From an uncultured bacterium (GTDB taxonomy: Bacteria; Cyanobacteriota; Vampirovibrionia; Gastranaerophilales; Gastranaerophilaceae): a DNA stretch of 50,977 bases. The notes beneath the pieces were generated by a model. The model was given only the letters and a program-made list of their open reading frames with translations. It was not told the DNA's origin and did no database searches. Both the position numbers and the translations under genes were made by a program. The stretch spans positions 1-50,977 of the forward strand of contig CASEDF010000009.1 in NCBI GenBank assembly GCA_949286705.1. Direction: 5' to 3'. How positions within the stretch are numbered: the first letter of the stretch is position 1; each line of letters starts with the position of its first letter. Shown piece after piece: positions 8,076 through 17,207 of the stretch.

Positions 8076-8738
8076 ATGGAACCTATAATACCTACGTCAA
8101 ATGTTGATTTTAACACACTCGTACAACAGGCTGCACAAGCTCAGGCACAGGCTCAATTCTATGGTACACTTAAAACTGTCGGAATAGTAATATGTATAAT
8201 TTTAGTGCTGCTATACATCGCTTACGTAAGATTAATCGCTAAAAAGAATAAAGTAAGAGAGGCACTTGCAAGTATTGATGTACAATTAAAGAAAAGATAC
8301 GATCTCATACCGAATATTCTTTTTATGGCAAACAAATTCATGGAACATGAACGGAGTCTTCTGGATGATATTACAAAACTGCGTACCGAAGCAGTTAAAA
8401 TGACTTCAAATTTTGATAATGTTCAACAAAAAATTTCTCTTGATAAAGAAATTCAAAATAAAATGGGACAATTGATGGTATCCGTAGAAAATTATCCTCA
8501 ATTGAAATCCGATCAGACAATGCTTCAAGCAATGTCAACATATAACGAAGTAGAAGAACATATTGCCGCAGCGCGTAGGTTCTATAACAGTGCTGTCTTT
8601 GAACTAAATAATGCAGTAGAAACAATTCCAACAAAATGGTTTGCTCAAAATTTAGGCATCAAGTCAGAACTGCCGTACTTTGAAATTACAGATGAAAAGG
8701 AACGTAAAAGTATTGATGCAAAAACGTACTTTTCATAA
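8076..8738 (+). CDS. lemA: LemA family membrane protein
   Basis: LemA proteins have an N-terminal membrane helix followed by a four-helix bundle; their function is poorly known. Here 220 residues include a Gln/Ala-rich start, a transmembrane helix at about 34-52, and the family pattern AKKNKVREALASIDVQLKKRYDLIPN cut as IDVQLKKRYDLIPN near residues 68-81. The conserved AARRFYNSAVFELNN stretch appears near 164-178. The ATG at 8076 has GGAGG nine bases upstream. It is followed by two tRNA genes, so it is probably a single-gene unit. Confidence 0.88.
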   Translation: MEPIIPTSNVDFNTLVQQAAQAQAQAQFYGTLKTVGIVICIILVLLYIAYVRLIAKKNKVREALASIDVQLKKRYDLIPNILFMANKFMEHERSLLDDITKLRTEAVKMTSNFDNVQQKISLDKEIQNKMGQLMVSVENYPQLKSDQTMLQAMSTYNEVEEHIAAARRFYNSAVFELNNAVETIPTKWFAQNLGIKSELPYFEITDEKERKSIDAKTYFS

Positions 8739-8781
8739 AGAGTTACAGGATTAAGGCTTTGTACTATCCGTGACTTAAGAA

Positions 8782-8855
8782 GTGCCTGTAGCTCAATTGA
8801 ATAGAGCGTCGGTCTCCGAAGCCGAAGGTCACGGGTTTGAATCCCGTCAGGCATA
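8782..8855 (+). tRNA. tRNA-Arg (anticodon CCG)
   Basis: A full cloverleaf is visible: acceptor GTGCCTG / CAGGCAT, D-arm GCTC/GAGC, anticodon loop CTCCGAA giving CCG, and T-arm with TTTGAAT. No CCA is encoded. The next tRNA starts two bases later, so both are likely cut from one transcript. Confidence 0.9.
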
Positions 8856-8856
8856 T

Positions 8857-8930
8857 GGGTTCGTAGCTCAGTAGGATAGAGCAACGGTTTCCTAAACCGG
8901 AGATCGCGGGTTCGACTCCCGCCGGGCCCT
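8857..8930 (+). tRNA. tRNA-Arg (anticodon CCT)
   Basis: Acceptor GGGTTCG pairs with CGGGCCC (two G-U pairs), the anticodon loop TTCCTAA gives CCT, and the T-arm GCGGG/CCCGC is perfect. The first anticodon-stem pair is A-G, a mismatch. The discriminator base is T, unusual for arginine tRNA. No CCA is encoded. Confidence 0.87.
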
Positions 8931-8969
8931 AACTTTGATAATTGTTTATATACTATATAGGAGTAAATT

Positions 8970-10433
8970 ATGTTTTTAAAAATTTTAAATGCGATAAAAA
9001 ATATCGGTTTGACAAGTATTATCAGTATAGTTGTAATACTCGGCATATTAATTTTTGCGTTAATGGTCTGGCAGACACCACGACAGATATACGCATTCCC
9101 ATCCGCGGAAGGATATGGCGCATTCACAACCGGAGGAAGAAGCGGCGTAGTATACCATGTCAGAACACTTGAAGATAAAAATGAACTCGGGTCTTTAAGA
9201 TATGCAATTAATCAAAAGGGACCAAGAACTATTGTATTTGACGTATCAGGGATAATCGAATTAAAATCACCGCTGGTAATTCAAAACGGCGACCTTACAA
9301 TAGCAGGACAAACTGCCCCGGGTGACGGCATCTGTATAAAAGACTTTCCCGTAATCGTCAATGCTGATAACATCATTATAAGATTTATCCGTTTCAGACT
9401 CGGAGATAAATCAAATGAAAGCGCGCTGGTTATTAAAAACAGGCACGATATTATAATTGACCACTGTTCTATGAGCTGGGCACCGATTGATAATGCTACA
9501 CTTTATAATAACAGAAAATTAACAATGCAATGGTGCATTTTAAGTGAAGCACTTAATAAAGGTGCAAAAAACGGTCTGGGCGCTACACTTGGCGGCTACA
9601 GCTCATCTTACCATCATAATTTATTTGCAAGTAACAAAACAAATAACCCGACATTTTATAAGTCAACACATAAAAATCTTTTAGATATTGAAACCGTAGA
9701 CTTCCGAAATAATGTACTTTACAACTGGGCGACTTCATCCATTAACGGAGCCGAAAGCGGAAACTACAACATAGTTAATAATTATTTTAAATTCGGTCCG
9801 GCAACAAATATTCCATCAAGAAGTCAAATTCTGGAAATTCCGAATGCAAACCGCCCGGGTATAGTATATGTTAACGGAAACTACGTACATACTAATCCTC
9901 TTCAAACTAACGACAACTGGATGGGGGTATATCCTAATATGGATTACATAAGGACATCAAAAAATCCTGTATTAACCCGTGCAGAATTTGATCATGAACC
10001 GGTAACCCTGCATAGTGCTTCAAGGGCATATCAACAAGTTTTAGCTTTTGCAGGTGCAGCAGACAAACGCGATTTTGTTGACAACCGTATAACCCAGGCT
10101 GTTGAAACATATATAACAGGGGCATCCGATAGCAGAGGATTAATATCATCACCTAACGACGTCGGCGGTTATCCTGAATATAAAACTGCCATACCCGAAA
10201 TAGATTCCGATGGCGACGGAATACCTGATGATTGGGAGTTCAGCCATAATCTTAACCCATATGACGGAGGCGACGGTAAAAGCATGACAGTATCAGGATA
10301 TACAAATCTGGAAATATATCTGAATGAACTTGTTGCGGATTTGGTTAAACAGCAAAATCAAAAAGCACTTCCGACATTTGATACACTAAAAATGCTGGTA
10401 CAGGCAACGACTAATAAATTTAAAAAACATTAA
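8970..10433 (+). CDS. Exported pectate lyase-like protein (PL1-type beta-helix)
   Basis: The 487-residue protein has an N-terminal membrane or signal helix (about 12-32), then FPSAEGYGAFTTGGRSG, the usual opening of PL1 pectate lyases from gut bacteria. A parallel beta-helix follows; the VIKNRHDIIIDHCSMSW region fits the calcium-site DHCS of the family. Near 405-420 there is a calcium-binding DSDGDGIPDDWE motif of the thrombospondin type 3 kind, and then a short C-terminal helix. The family cleaves polygalacturonate by beta-elimination. I infer use of plant pectin at the cell surface. The start at 8970 has AGGAG upstream, and a strong terminator follows the stop. No other pectin genes are near. 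Confidence 0.85.
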   Translation: MFLKILNAIKNIGLTSIISIVVILGILIFALMVWQTPRQIYAFPSAEGYGAFTTGGRSGVVYHVRTLEDKNELGSLRYAINQKGPRTIVFDVSGIIELKSPLVIQNGDLTIAGQTAPGDGICIKDFPVIVNADNIIIRFIRFRLGDKSNESALVIKNRHDIIIDHCSMSWAPIDNATLYNNRKLTMQWCILSEALNKGAKNGLGATLGGYSSSYHHNLFASNKTNNPTFYKSTHKNLLDIETVDFRNNVLYNWATSSINGAESGNYNIVNNYFKFGPATNIPSRSQILEIPNANRPGIVYVNGNYVHTNPLQTNDNWMGVYPNMDYIRTSKNPVLTRAEFDHEPVTLHSASRAYQQVLAFAGAADKRDFVDNRITQAVETYITGASDSRGLISSPNDVGGYPEYKTAIPEIDSDGDGIPDDWEFSHNLNPYDGGDGKSMTVSGYTNLEIYLNELVADLVKQQNQKALPTFDTLKMLVQATTNKFKKH

Positions 10434-10434
10434 T

Positions 10435-10466
10435 GAAAAAAGGCATAATTGCCTTTTTTCATTTTT
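10435..10466 (+). terminator. Rho-independent terminator after the pectate lyase gene
   Basis: GAAAAAAGGCA (10435-10445) pairs with TGCCTTTTTTC (10450-10460) around TAAT, followed by ATTTTT. It begins one base after the stop codon region. The stretch from here to the thyX stop (10467-10583) shows nothing I can name. Confidence 0.85.
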
Positions 10467-10583
10467 CTGTCATACGGTAAGCCCGATGCATTTTTAGGGT
10501 ATGACATCGGGGTTTTCAAAACTCATGCCATATCAGAATTTTTCCGTTCGCCCCATACTTTTTAACAATTCTAAGCTTATTCT

Positions 10584-11288
10584 TTAAAAACCTAATTGTT
10601 CACGTGTTTTCATTCTGCCGCAGGATTTGTCTTCGTCACAAAAACCGTATCTTTCACATTTCGGCACCAGATAAGGTTTCAGCCACGGTTCTTCCGCAAT
10701 AAGAGCATCACACATCATTTTAACCATTGTTCGAATTTCATATTGAGCACGTGTACAAAGCCTTAAATTAGCAAGGTGAATCATTTCTCGTAAATTCAAA
10801 CTTGCAACAAGCGAACTGGCTGCAGCATTAGGGAGAACAAATCTTGCATCTTCCGCAGGAATACCAGCCTCGACAAATTCCAGATATTGTTCGGAAATTT
10901 TATTCATAAAATCAACAAACTTTGCCTTCAATTCGTCATTTTTATCAATAGTAGGCGGAATTATATAATCAAATTGACCTTTTTCCTTAACATATCTTTG
11001 AGATTTCTGAGAAAATGACATGTGTCTGTGGCGTACAAGCTGATGAGTACAGGCACGGGAGACATTCGATATTGCAAAGGTAACCTGAATATGCTCAATT
11101 GTAGAATAATGTCCGGAAGAAATAACTCTGTTTATAAGCTTTAGCATTTTTTCTTCGTCATCGGTACTGTTATAAATATTAATCGGATAATCAGCACTGT
11201 AACAAGTTCTGCAAGCAGTATAAACTGTTTTTAACATATTTTCCGGTTTGGATATTAAATTCACTACCGGCTTGTTATTTCCTTCCAT
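10584..11288 (-). CDS. thyX: FAD-dependent thymidylate synthase ThyX
   Basis: ThyX makes dTMP from dUMP using FAD, NADPH and methylene-tetrahydrofolate. The 234 residues contain the ThyX signature as RHRHMSFSQKSQRY (about residues 84-97), which binds dUMP and flavin, and the STIEH segment near 56. The start has GGAG about 11 bases upstream. It lies downstream of rpmE, separated by a terminator on the same strand, so it may rely partly on read-through. The presence of ThyX suggests ThyA may be absent from the genome; this cannot be seen here. Confidence 0.95.
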   Translation of the reverse strand: MEGNNKPVVNLISKPENMLKTVYTACRTCYSADYPINIYNSTDDEEKMLKLINRVISSGHYSTIEHIQVTFAISNVSRACTHQLVRHRHMSFSQKSQRYVKEKGQFDYIIPPTIDKNDELKAKFVDFMNKISEQYLEFVEAGIPAEDARFVLPNAAASSLVASLNLREMIHLANLRLCTRAQYEIRTMVKMMCDALIAEEPWLKPYLVPKCERYGFCDEDKSCGRMKTREQLGF

Positions 11289-11307
11289 AAAATTCTCTCC
11301 TTTTCAT

Positions 11308-11344
11308 AAAAAATTGTAGCCCACTTTAAAAAAATGGGCTACAA
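11308..11344 (-). terminator. Rho-independent terminator after rpmE
   Basis: On the minus strand TTGTAGCCCA (11344-11335) pairs with TGGGCTACAA (11323-11314) and six T follow (11313-11308). It sits between rpmE and the thyX ribosome-binding site. Confidence 0.85.
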
Positions 11345-11370
11345 TGTAAATTTTTGATAACAAATCATAA

Positions 11371-11574
11371 TTATTTTTTGCTGCCGTAACGTTTATTAAA
11401 TCTTTCAACTCTACCTTCAGAGTCAAGAATTTTTTGCTGACCGGTATAGAACGGATGGCATTTGTTACAAATTTCAACAGTAATGTTGTCAACAACCGAA
11501 CCGGTTTCAATTTCGTTACCGCATACACACTTGATTGTAGTTTTTTTATAATCAGGATGTATACCTTGTTTCAT
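11371..11574 (-). CDS. rpmE: 50S ribosomal protein L31 (zinc-binding form)
   Basis: The 67-residue product [20 protein letters not shown]... is ribosomal protein bL31. It has CxC (CVCG, residues 16-18) and CNKC (37-40), the four cysteines of the zinc-containing C+ paralogue, and the HPFYTGQQK and [10 protein letters not shown] stretches of the family. The start has GAGGT eight bases upstream. A terminator and then thyX follow on the same strand. Confidence 0.97.
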   Translation of the reverse strand: MKQGIHPDYKKTTIKCVCGNEIETGSVVDNITVEICNKCHPFYTGQQKILDSEGRVERFNKRYGSKK

Positions 11575-11786
11575 TTTTTACCTCATTTCTTTTTTCTCAA
11601 GATTCCAAACTTGAATATTTCGACTAACAATATTTTATATTACTAAAAACCAAAACGCAAGTATTTTTTAAAATTATTTTCATGCAAACGCATGAGAAAT
11701 CCATGCCAATACAATATAAAAGGTTGATGTAATTTTTATGACGATTTGAAATAATGTACAGGTAACCCGTTTTATAGGAAAAACAA

Positions 11787-11954
11787 ATGAATCTGCACGA
11801 AGAATGTTTATTAAGATATTTAAAAACTCCTGATGAATTATCATACACTACCGATATACTAAAATTAAACAATTTTATACTTGAAAAACATTTTTTAATG
11901 AAAAATTTTGTTGCCAAATCTTTCACAATCAGCTATACTGATGACAGAAAATAA
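11787..11954 (+). CDS. Small hypothetical protein, 55 residues
   Basis: An ATG at 11787 with AGGA about nine bases upstream opens a 55-codon frame ending in TAA at 11952-11954, 17 bases before the CHASE2-GGDEF start. The product begins MNLHEECLLRYLKTPDEL and has no membrane helix or Cys pair motif. I recognise no family. Its support is the upstream site, typical codon use and its position as a possible leader gene of the following operon. The rest of the 11575-11971 gap is AT-rich DNA with no other feature I can support. Confidence 0.4.
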   Translation: MNLHEECLLRYLKTPDELSYTTDILKLNNFILEKHFLMKNFVAKSFTISYTDDRK

Positions 11955-11971
11955 GATTTGGGAACTTTATC

Positions 11972-13750
11972 ATGCTAAAAAAAATAATGTATTCGCTTTG
12001 GATAGCAGTATTCGTATTATTTGTATTTTATACAGCAAAGAGTACGAATTTTAACACATTTTTGGATGCCGTAGAAAACAAAACCTTTGATTTAAGGCAG
12101 AGTATAATTGTAAATTCAGATTATAAAAAAGCAAATAAAAACATAATAATAATTGCGATAGATGATGCCAGCTATGAATATATTCTGGAAAAATACGGAG
12201 AATGGCCGCTTCCGCGGGATATTTACGCAAAAATAATTGATTACATTGAAGCTCAGCATCCGAAAAGTATCGCATTTGATCTTATGTTTGTAAAATCCTT
12301 AAGAAGCAAACCGGGTGCAGATGCGGCACTTGCTGAGACATTCAAAAAATATAACAACATTTATACCGCAATGAATTTGGACAACCAATCCGTTGAAGTA
12401 AGAAAACCTATTGAACTTCCGACAAAACTGAGCGTTAAAGTAACAAATTATTCCAAGAATATAGATTTTGATTCTTTATCATTTTTAAATTGCAGATCAA
12501 TACTTCCCGAAATTATAAAAAACACTACTAACATAGGAATGATAAATGTTTCCCGCGCAGAAGACGGTATTTTAAGGAAAATGCCGATTTTTGTAAAATA
12601 TCAGGGCAAATTTTATCCTCAATTAGCATTCAAAGTAGGTTTGGGACTTATAAAACAGGAAGAAGGCTACAACCCGCAAGAATTTATAATTGACAGGAAT
12701 TCAAATCTTATTCTAAACAACCGAAAAATTTATATAGATAAAGACGGCGGAGCGATTCTTAACTGGTACGGACCGACAGGTACATATTTACAAATACCTC
12801 TGTACAGACTAATAAAAGCGATTGAATCAGGAGAAAAATTTTCCTATAATTTTTCAAACAAGATTGTATATTTCGGAACAACTGCGTCAAGCTTATTTGA
12901 TATAAAAACAATTCCGGTTGCCAAAATCTATCCGGGAGTTGAAGTACAGGCGACCTACGTAAACAATCTTTTAGACAATAATTTTATTGCAAAAGTTGAT
13001 AAATTAATCACAGTATTTCTCGGTATAATTTTAGCCGCGCTTATCGGATATCTTGTAATCAATATAGACTCGGCTGCAATTGTCACATTATCCTTTGTTT
13101 CAATATATTCACTTTATATTTTATTTGCTTATTTCATAATGAAATATCACAATTTATGGATAGGCATTGTATATCCGTTAATGCTCGGCATAATAATATT
13201 CATATCCGCATTTGTGGTTAAATACATTATCAAATCACGTGATTTTGAACAGCAGTATTTGTTAGCGACAACAGACGGCTTAACAGAATTGTATAATCAC
13301 AGATATTTTCAAGAACAGATGAAAATGCAGGTAGAGCAATCCAAACGCTACGATGTACCGTTTTCTCTTATAATTATAGATATAGACTTTTTCAAAAAAT
13401 TTAACGATACATTCGGACATCAAGCGGGCGATGCCGTTTTGCATCAGGTTGCGCAGCTTTTAAAACAAAGCGTACGTGCAACAGATATTGTATGCAGATA
13501 CGGCGGAGAAGAAATGAGCATAATTTTACCAAACACATCCAAAGATGTTTCGGTATCTACTGCCGAAAAAATATGCAAACGTGTTGCATCAAAAAGATTC
13601 AGACTCAATAACTATCAGGAAAGCAACGTTACAATAAGTCTTGGAGTAGCAAGTTTTCCTGAAGACGGGCAGACACCTTCCGAAATAATTGATGCCGCAG
13701 ATAAAAGATTATATCAGTCAAAACATGACGGCAGAAACAGAGTTACATAG
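11972..13750 (+). CDS. CHASE2-GGDEF diguanylate cyclase, membrane sensor
   Basis: The 592 residues run: transmembrane helix (about 5-22), extracytoplasmic CHASE2 sensor domain (about 30-335; IIIIAIDDASYEYI and WPLPRDIYAKIID are typical), three transmembrane helices (about 342-420), and a GGDEF domain (about 435-592). GGDEF enzymes make cyclic di-GMP. The active-site motif reads GGEEM rather than GGDEF or GGEEF, which may lower but need not abolish activity. An RATD five residues before it is the product-inhibition I-site (RxxD). The signal sensed is unknown. It heads a tight cluster with a secreted protein, a TPR protein and proS. Confidence 0.92.
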   Translation: MLKKIMYSLWIAVFVLFVFYTAKSTNFNTFLDAVENKTFDLRQSIIVNSDYKKANKNIIIIAIDDASYEYILEKYGEWPLPRDIYAKIIDYIEAQHPKSIAFDLMFVKSLRSKPGADAALAETFKKYNNIYTAMNLDNQSVEVRKPIELPTKLSVKVTNYSKNIDFDSLSFLNCRSILPEIIKNTTNIGMINVSRAEDGILRKMPIFVKYQGKFYPQLAFKVGLGLIKQEEGYNPQEFIIDRNSNLILNNRKIYIDKDGGAILNWYGPTGTYLQIPLYRLIKAIESGEKFSYNFSNKIVYFGTTASSLFDIKTIPVAKIYPGVEVQATYVNNLLDNNFIAKVDKLITVFLGIILAALIGYLVINIDSAAIVTLSFVSIYSLYILFAYFIMKYHNLWIGIVYPLMLGIIIFISAFVVKYIIKSRDFEQQYLLATTDGLTELYNHRYFQEQMKMQVEQSKRYDVPFSLIIIDIDFFKKFNDTFGHQAGDAVLHQVAQLLKQSVRATDIVCRYGGEEMSIILPNTSKDVSVSTAEKICKRVASKRFRLNNYQESNVTISLGVASFPEDGQTPSEIIDAADKRLYQSKHDGRNRVT

Positions 13751-13765
13751 ATGAGGATATTTATT

Positions 13766-14452
13766 ATGAAATTAAAATTATTCGCTTTATTTTTGGCACT
13801 AATCACAACATTACAAATAACTTTTGCAGGTCCGTTCAATGCCAATGCAAAAACAAAAAGAATTCCTGCGGGGACAAAGCTGGAGATGAAACTTTTGACA
13901 CCTTTATCAACATCTGCGGGGGTTGAAGGCATGGGATTTTCCGCAATGCTTATCACTGACCAGACCTCGGACAGCGATGTTATTTTGCCTATGGGTTCCG
14001 TTGTCAGAGGAACCATTAAAAAAATAGTTCCTGCCAAAAGAATGTCCAAAGGCTCTATAATTTACATGGATTTTGACCATGTTGTAACCCCGAACGGCAG
14101 ACAATTACCGCTTTCATTGAACATTACGGGCAGAACCGATTTAACTTACGACGGCGGTATTACGACAACCCGCGGCTATGGCGATGCGTTCAAATTAACC
14201 TGCCAAAAATCAGGCGAAATTGCACGAGAATCAACTCAATGGGGATTTGATGTAGGAGAAGACTACTGGAACGGTTATATGCAGATTATCACCGTCCCTG
14301 TCGGCATAATAGGCGCAGGTCTCGGCACTGCAGGATATTTTATCTATGACAGCATTGCGGATATGATAAGAAAAGGAAAAGATGTTGAACTCAACAAAGG
14401 TGAAATATTTAACGTAATCCTAACCGACCCTATTGATGTTCCGGTAATTTAA
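13766..14452 (+). CDS. Secreted protein with IPAG-type beta domain
   Basis: I choose the ATG at 13766 (AGGA seven bases upstream) over 13751; the product then starts with a clean signal peptide (MKLKLFALFLALITTLQITFA). The domain after it begins IPAGTKLEMKLLTPLST and continues with ILPMGSVVRGTI and a DFDHVVTPNGRQLPL segment. This pattern resembles the beta domain of VirB10/TrbI-like proteins, and a related stretch (IPAGSIVPVELTKYISS) forms the C-terminal half of the SLH protein at 46163. Near residues 175-200 a hydrophobic GIIGAGLGTAGYFIYDS stretch could touch a membrane. Function is unknown. It starts 15 bases after the GGDEF gene and ends one base before the TPR gene. Confidence 0.65.
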   Translation: MKLKLFALFLALITTLQITFAGPFNANAKTKRIPAGTKLEMKLLTPLSTSAGVEGMGFSAMLITDQTSDSDVILPMGSVVRGTIKKIVPAKRMSKGSIIYMDFDHVVTPNGRQLPLSLNITGRTDLTYDGGITTTRGYGDAFKLTCQKSGEIARESTQWGFDVGEDYWNGYMQIITVPVGIIGAGLGTAGYFIYDSIADMIRKGKDVELNKGEIFNVILTDPIDVPVI

Positions 14453-14453
14453 T

Positions 14454-15383
14454 ATGTCAAAACTTGATAAAATAGAAGAATTACAGAATATATTAAAAGA
14501 AGATCCCGCCAATTTTCAGGTACGCAGGCAATTGGCGGTGCTGCTTCTTGACACAGGATACCCGGAAGAAGCCCTGCAGCATTTTTTGTATCTGTCGCAA
14601 ATATTTCAACAAGATAGCGGCATCTACTATAATCTCGGAATTACATATGAAAAACTGAAAAATCTGGATAAAGCCGAAAATGCTTACTTAAAAGCATTTG
14701 AATATGCACCCGAAGAGGTTGATGCTATGTATAATCTGGGTCTTGTGTATATTGAAAAACAGGAATACAATAAAGCAATTCAATGTTTTGACAAAGTGCT
14801 TGAAACAGACGATAAAGATTCAAATTCATACTTCAATATAGGGATAGCAAACTTCAAAAAGGGCGACCTGATTCAGGCTATGGATAACTTTCAGCATACG
14901 GTTGATTTGAATGATGAAGATATCTATGCCCACTTTTATATGGGGAATATATATAAAGAATTTGGCGACAATGAATCTGCTCGCGAGAAATTTCAAAAAG
15001 TACTTGAAATTTCTCCTGATTACAGCTGGGCATATTATAACCTCGGCGTAATTGATTTTGAAGAAGGGAATATTGATTCAGCACTACACAACCTTGAAAA
15101 AACACTCGAGCTTAACCCGAAAGATGTTGAAGCGTATGAAATTTACATAAAAATAATTACGAAAAACGGCGACTTGCAAAGTGCTAATGACCTTGTCAAA
15201 ACCGCACTAAAAAATTGCGGCTCAAACGGCGACCTTTTTTATATCTACGCTCAAATTAAAAAACTTATGAACGATAATGACTCCTACATAAAATACCTTA
15301 ATAAAGCGCTTGAAAATAATGATACACTATCGGTTACCCCGAAAATTGTAAAACAGGAAATAGATAAATTTTTAGCACAATAA
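14454..15383 (+). CDS. TPR repeat protein
   Basis: The 309-residue protein is made almost wholly of tetratricopeptide repeats, about seven copies between residues 10 and 250, with the usual pattern (for example YYNLGITYEKLKNLDKAENA and MYNLGLVYIEKQEYNKAIQC). There is no signal peptide or membrane helix, so it is a cytoplasmic scaffold. Its partners are unknown. It starts one base after the stop of the secreted protein, so the two are co-translated or at least co-transcribed; proS follows 40 bases later. Confidence 0.88.
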   Translation: MSKLDKIEELQNILKEDPANFQVRRQLAVLLLDTGYPEEALQHFLYLSQIFQQDSGIYYNLGITYEKLKNLDKAENAYLKAFEYAPEEVDAMYNLGLVYIEKQEYNKAIQCFDKVLETDDKDSNSYFNIGIANFKKGDLIQAMDNFQHTVDLNDEDIYAHFYMGNIYKEFGDNESAREKFQKVLEISPDYSWAYYNLGVIDFEEGNIDSALHNLEKTLELNPKDVEAYEIYIKIITKNGDLQSANDLVKTALKNCGSNGDLFYIYAQIKKLMNDNDSYIKYLNKALENNDTLSVTPKIVKQEIDKFLAQ

Positions 15384-15422
15384 TTTTCAGCATGGTAAAA
15401 TTAGATAAAGAGGTAATATATT

Positions 15423-17159
15423 ATGAAAATGTCAAAATTATTTGTGCAAACATTAAGGGAATATCCGTCGGATGCGGAAGTGGTTTCTCATAAAATGCTT
15501 GCACGCGCAGGTTATATAAGAAAATTAACGTCAGGTGTTTATAACTTTCTGCCTTTGATGTGGAGAGTTTTGAAAAAAATCGAAACCATAGTCAGAGAAG
15601 AAATGGACGCCTCAGGCGCGCAGGAACTTTTAATGCCGTTTGTACAGCCGAAAGAACTCTGGGAAGAATCAGGCAGATGGGACGCATACGGTAAAGAACT
15701 TATGCGGTTAAAAGACCGCCACGACCGAATAATGTGTCTTGGTCCGACCCACGAAGAAGTAATTACGGCAATAGCAAGGGACGGCTTGAAATCATACAAA
15801 CAATTGCCTGTAAACCTTTATCAAATTCAATCAAAATTCCGTGACGAAGTTCGTCCCAGATACGGACTTTTAAGAGGACGTGAATTCATTATGAAAGATG
15901 CTTACAGCTTTGATACGGATGAGGCGGGGCTTGACAAAGAATATGAAAATATGGCACGTGCATATAAAAGAATTTTTGACCGCTGCGGACTTGATACAAA
16001 AATGGTTCAATCCGATTCCGGCGCAATAGGCGGTTCCGTATCGCATGAATTTATGGTAATAACTGACACAGATGCCGGCGAAAATGACGTTTTCTACTGC
16101 AACAATTGCGATTATTCGGCAAACTCCAATCACGCGGTATCCAAACTTCCGCCTGCAGTTGTTGACGGTAAAGAATATTTTTCCAAAACCGAAATCATTG
16201 ACACTCCCAATACCCATTCAATTGAAGAATTAGGCAAATTTTTAAATATTCCGTCAACTTTGATTTTAAAAACGCTTGTGTATATAGTTGACAAAAAACC
16301 AGTTCTGGCTTTAATCAGAGCTGATAGAGCAGTTGAAGAAACAAAATTAATGAACGCAGTCGGCGGAATTGAAATAAGAATTGCCTCAAGCGCAGAAATT
16401 GCAGAATTAATGGCAAGCAAAGGCTTTGATGCAGTTCCCGGTTTTATCGGTCCAAAAGGAATGGACGGAATTACAATTATTATTGATGAAACCGTACGCG
16501 ATATGAAAAATTTCGTAGTCGGGGTAAACAAAACAGACAAACACCAAGTTGGTGCAAACCTTTCTGACTTGGGAATAAAAGAGTTTAATTACCACGACAT
16601 CCGTCTTGTTGAAGAAGGCGACATCTGCCCCGAATGCGGCAAACCGCTTTTGGTCACAAAGGGTATTGAAGTCGGAAATATTTTCAAACTCGGAACTAAA
16701 TATTCAAAACCGATGAACGCAGTATACACAGATATAAACGGTGAAATGAAACCATATATTATGGGCTGCTACGGTATAGGAATTTCAAGAACGGCAGCTG
16801 CTGCCGTTGAGGCTCACCACGATGAATTCGGCATAAAATGGCCGCTTTCCATTGCGCCTTACCACGTCGTAGTCGTTCCTGTAAGTACAAATGACGAAAG
16901 CCAGATGTCGACAGCCGAAAAAATCTACGAAGATTTACTCAAATCAGGCGTAGAAGTCGTTCTTGACGACAGAGATGAACGTGCAGGCGTTAAGTTTAAA
17001 GACGCAGATTTAATCGGATTCCCTTATAGAATTACGGCGGGAAAAACTCTCACAGAAGGGCTTGTGGAATGCAAAATCCGTGAAACGGGTGAGGTTATGA
17101 AACTTACACCGGAAAAAGCCGTTGAATTTGTTAGAAATGCAGTAGCGAATATTAAATAA
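15423..17159 (+). CDS. proS: Prolyl-tRNA synthetase, bacterial type with editing domain
   Basis: ProS charges tRNA-Pro. The 578 residues have the class II core (motif 2 around SKFRDEVRPRYGLLRGREFIMKD, given in part: FRDEVRPRYGLLRGREF, near 140-156), an inserted YbaK-like editing domain (about 245-385) that hydrolyses Ala-tRNA-Pro, motif 3 (GCYGIGISRTAAA, about 441-453) and the anticodon-binding domain (about 480-578; DDRDERAGVKFKDADL). The start follows AGAGGTAATATATT, so the AGAGG site sits about nine bases upstream. It is the last gene of the run from 11972 and is followed by a strong terminator. Confidence 0.97.
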   Translation: MKMSKLFVQTLREYPSDAEVVSHKMLARAGYIRKLTSGVYNFLPLMWRVLKKIETIVREEMDASGAQELLMPFVQPKELWEESGRWDAYGKELMRLKDRHDRIMCLGPTHEEVITAIARDGLKSYKQLPVNLYQIQSKFRDEVRPRYGLLRGREFIMKDAYSFDTDEAGLDKEYENMARAYKRIFDRCGLDTKMVQSDSGAIGGSVSHEFMVITDTDAGENDVFYCNNCDYSANSNHAVSKLPPAVVDGKEYFSKTEIIDTPNTHSIEELGKFLNIPSTLILKTLVYIVDKKPVLALIRADRAVEETKLMNAVGGIEIRIASSAEIAELMASKGFDAVPGFIGPKGMDGITIIIDETVRDMKNFVVGVNKTDKHQVGANLSDLGIKEFNYHDIRLVEEGDICPECGKPLLVTKGIEVGNIFKLGTKYSKPMNAVYTDINGEMKPYIMGCYGIGISRTAAAAVEAHHDEFGIKWPLSIAPYHVVVVPVSTNDESQMSTAEKIYEDLLKSGVEVVLDDRDERAGVKFKDADLIGFPYRITAGKTLTEGLVECKIRETGEVMKLTPEKAVEFVRNAVANIK

Positions 17160-17182
17160 AATACGGCACAAAATTTTTACAC

Positions 17183-17207
17183 GCCGTCCTGACTAGGACG
17201 GCTTTTT
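17183..17207 (+). terminator. Terminator of proS, overlapping the gtrA-like stop codon
   Basis: GCCGTCCT (17183-17190) and AGGACGGC (17195-17202) form a perfect stem with loop GACT, followed by five T. The convergent gtrA-like gene ends inside this hairpin: its stop codon is at 17193-17195. Confidence 0.9.

Noticed and set aside
10467-10583. A small RNA or gene between the pectate lyase and thyX
   Set aside because: No promoter pair, terminator or open frame with a ribosome-binding site was found there.
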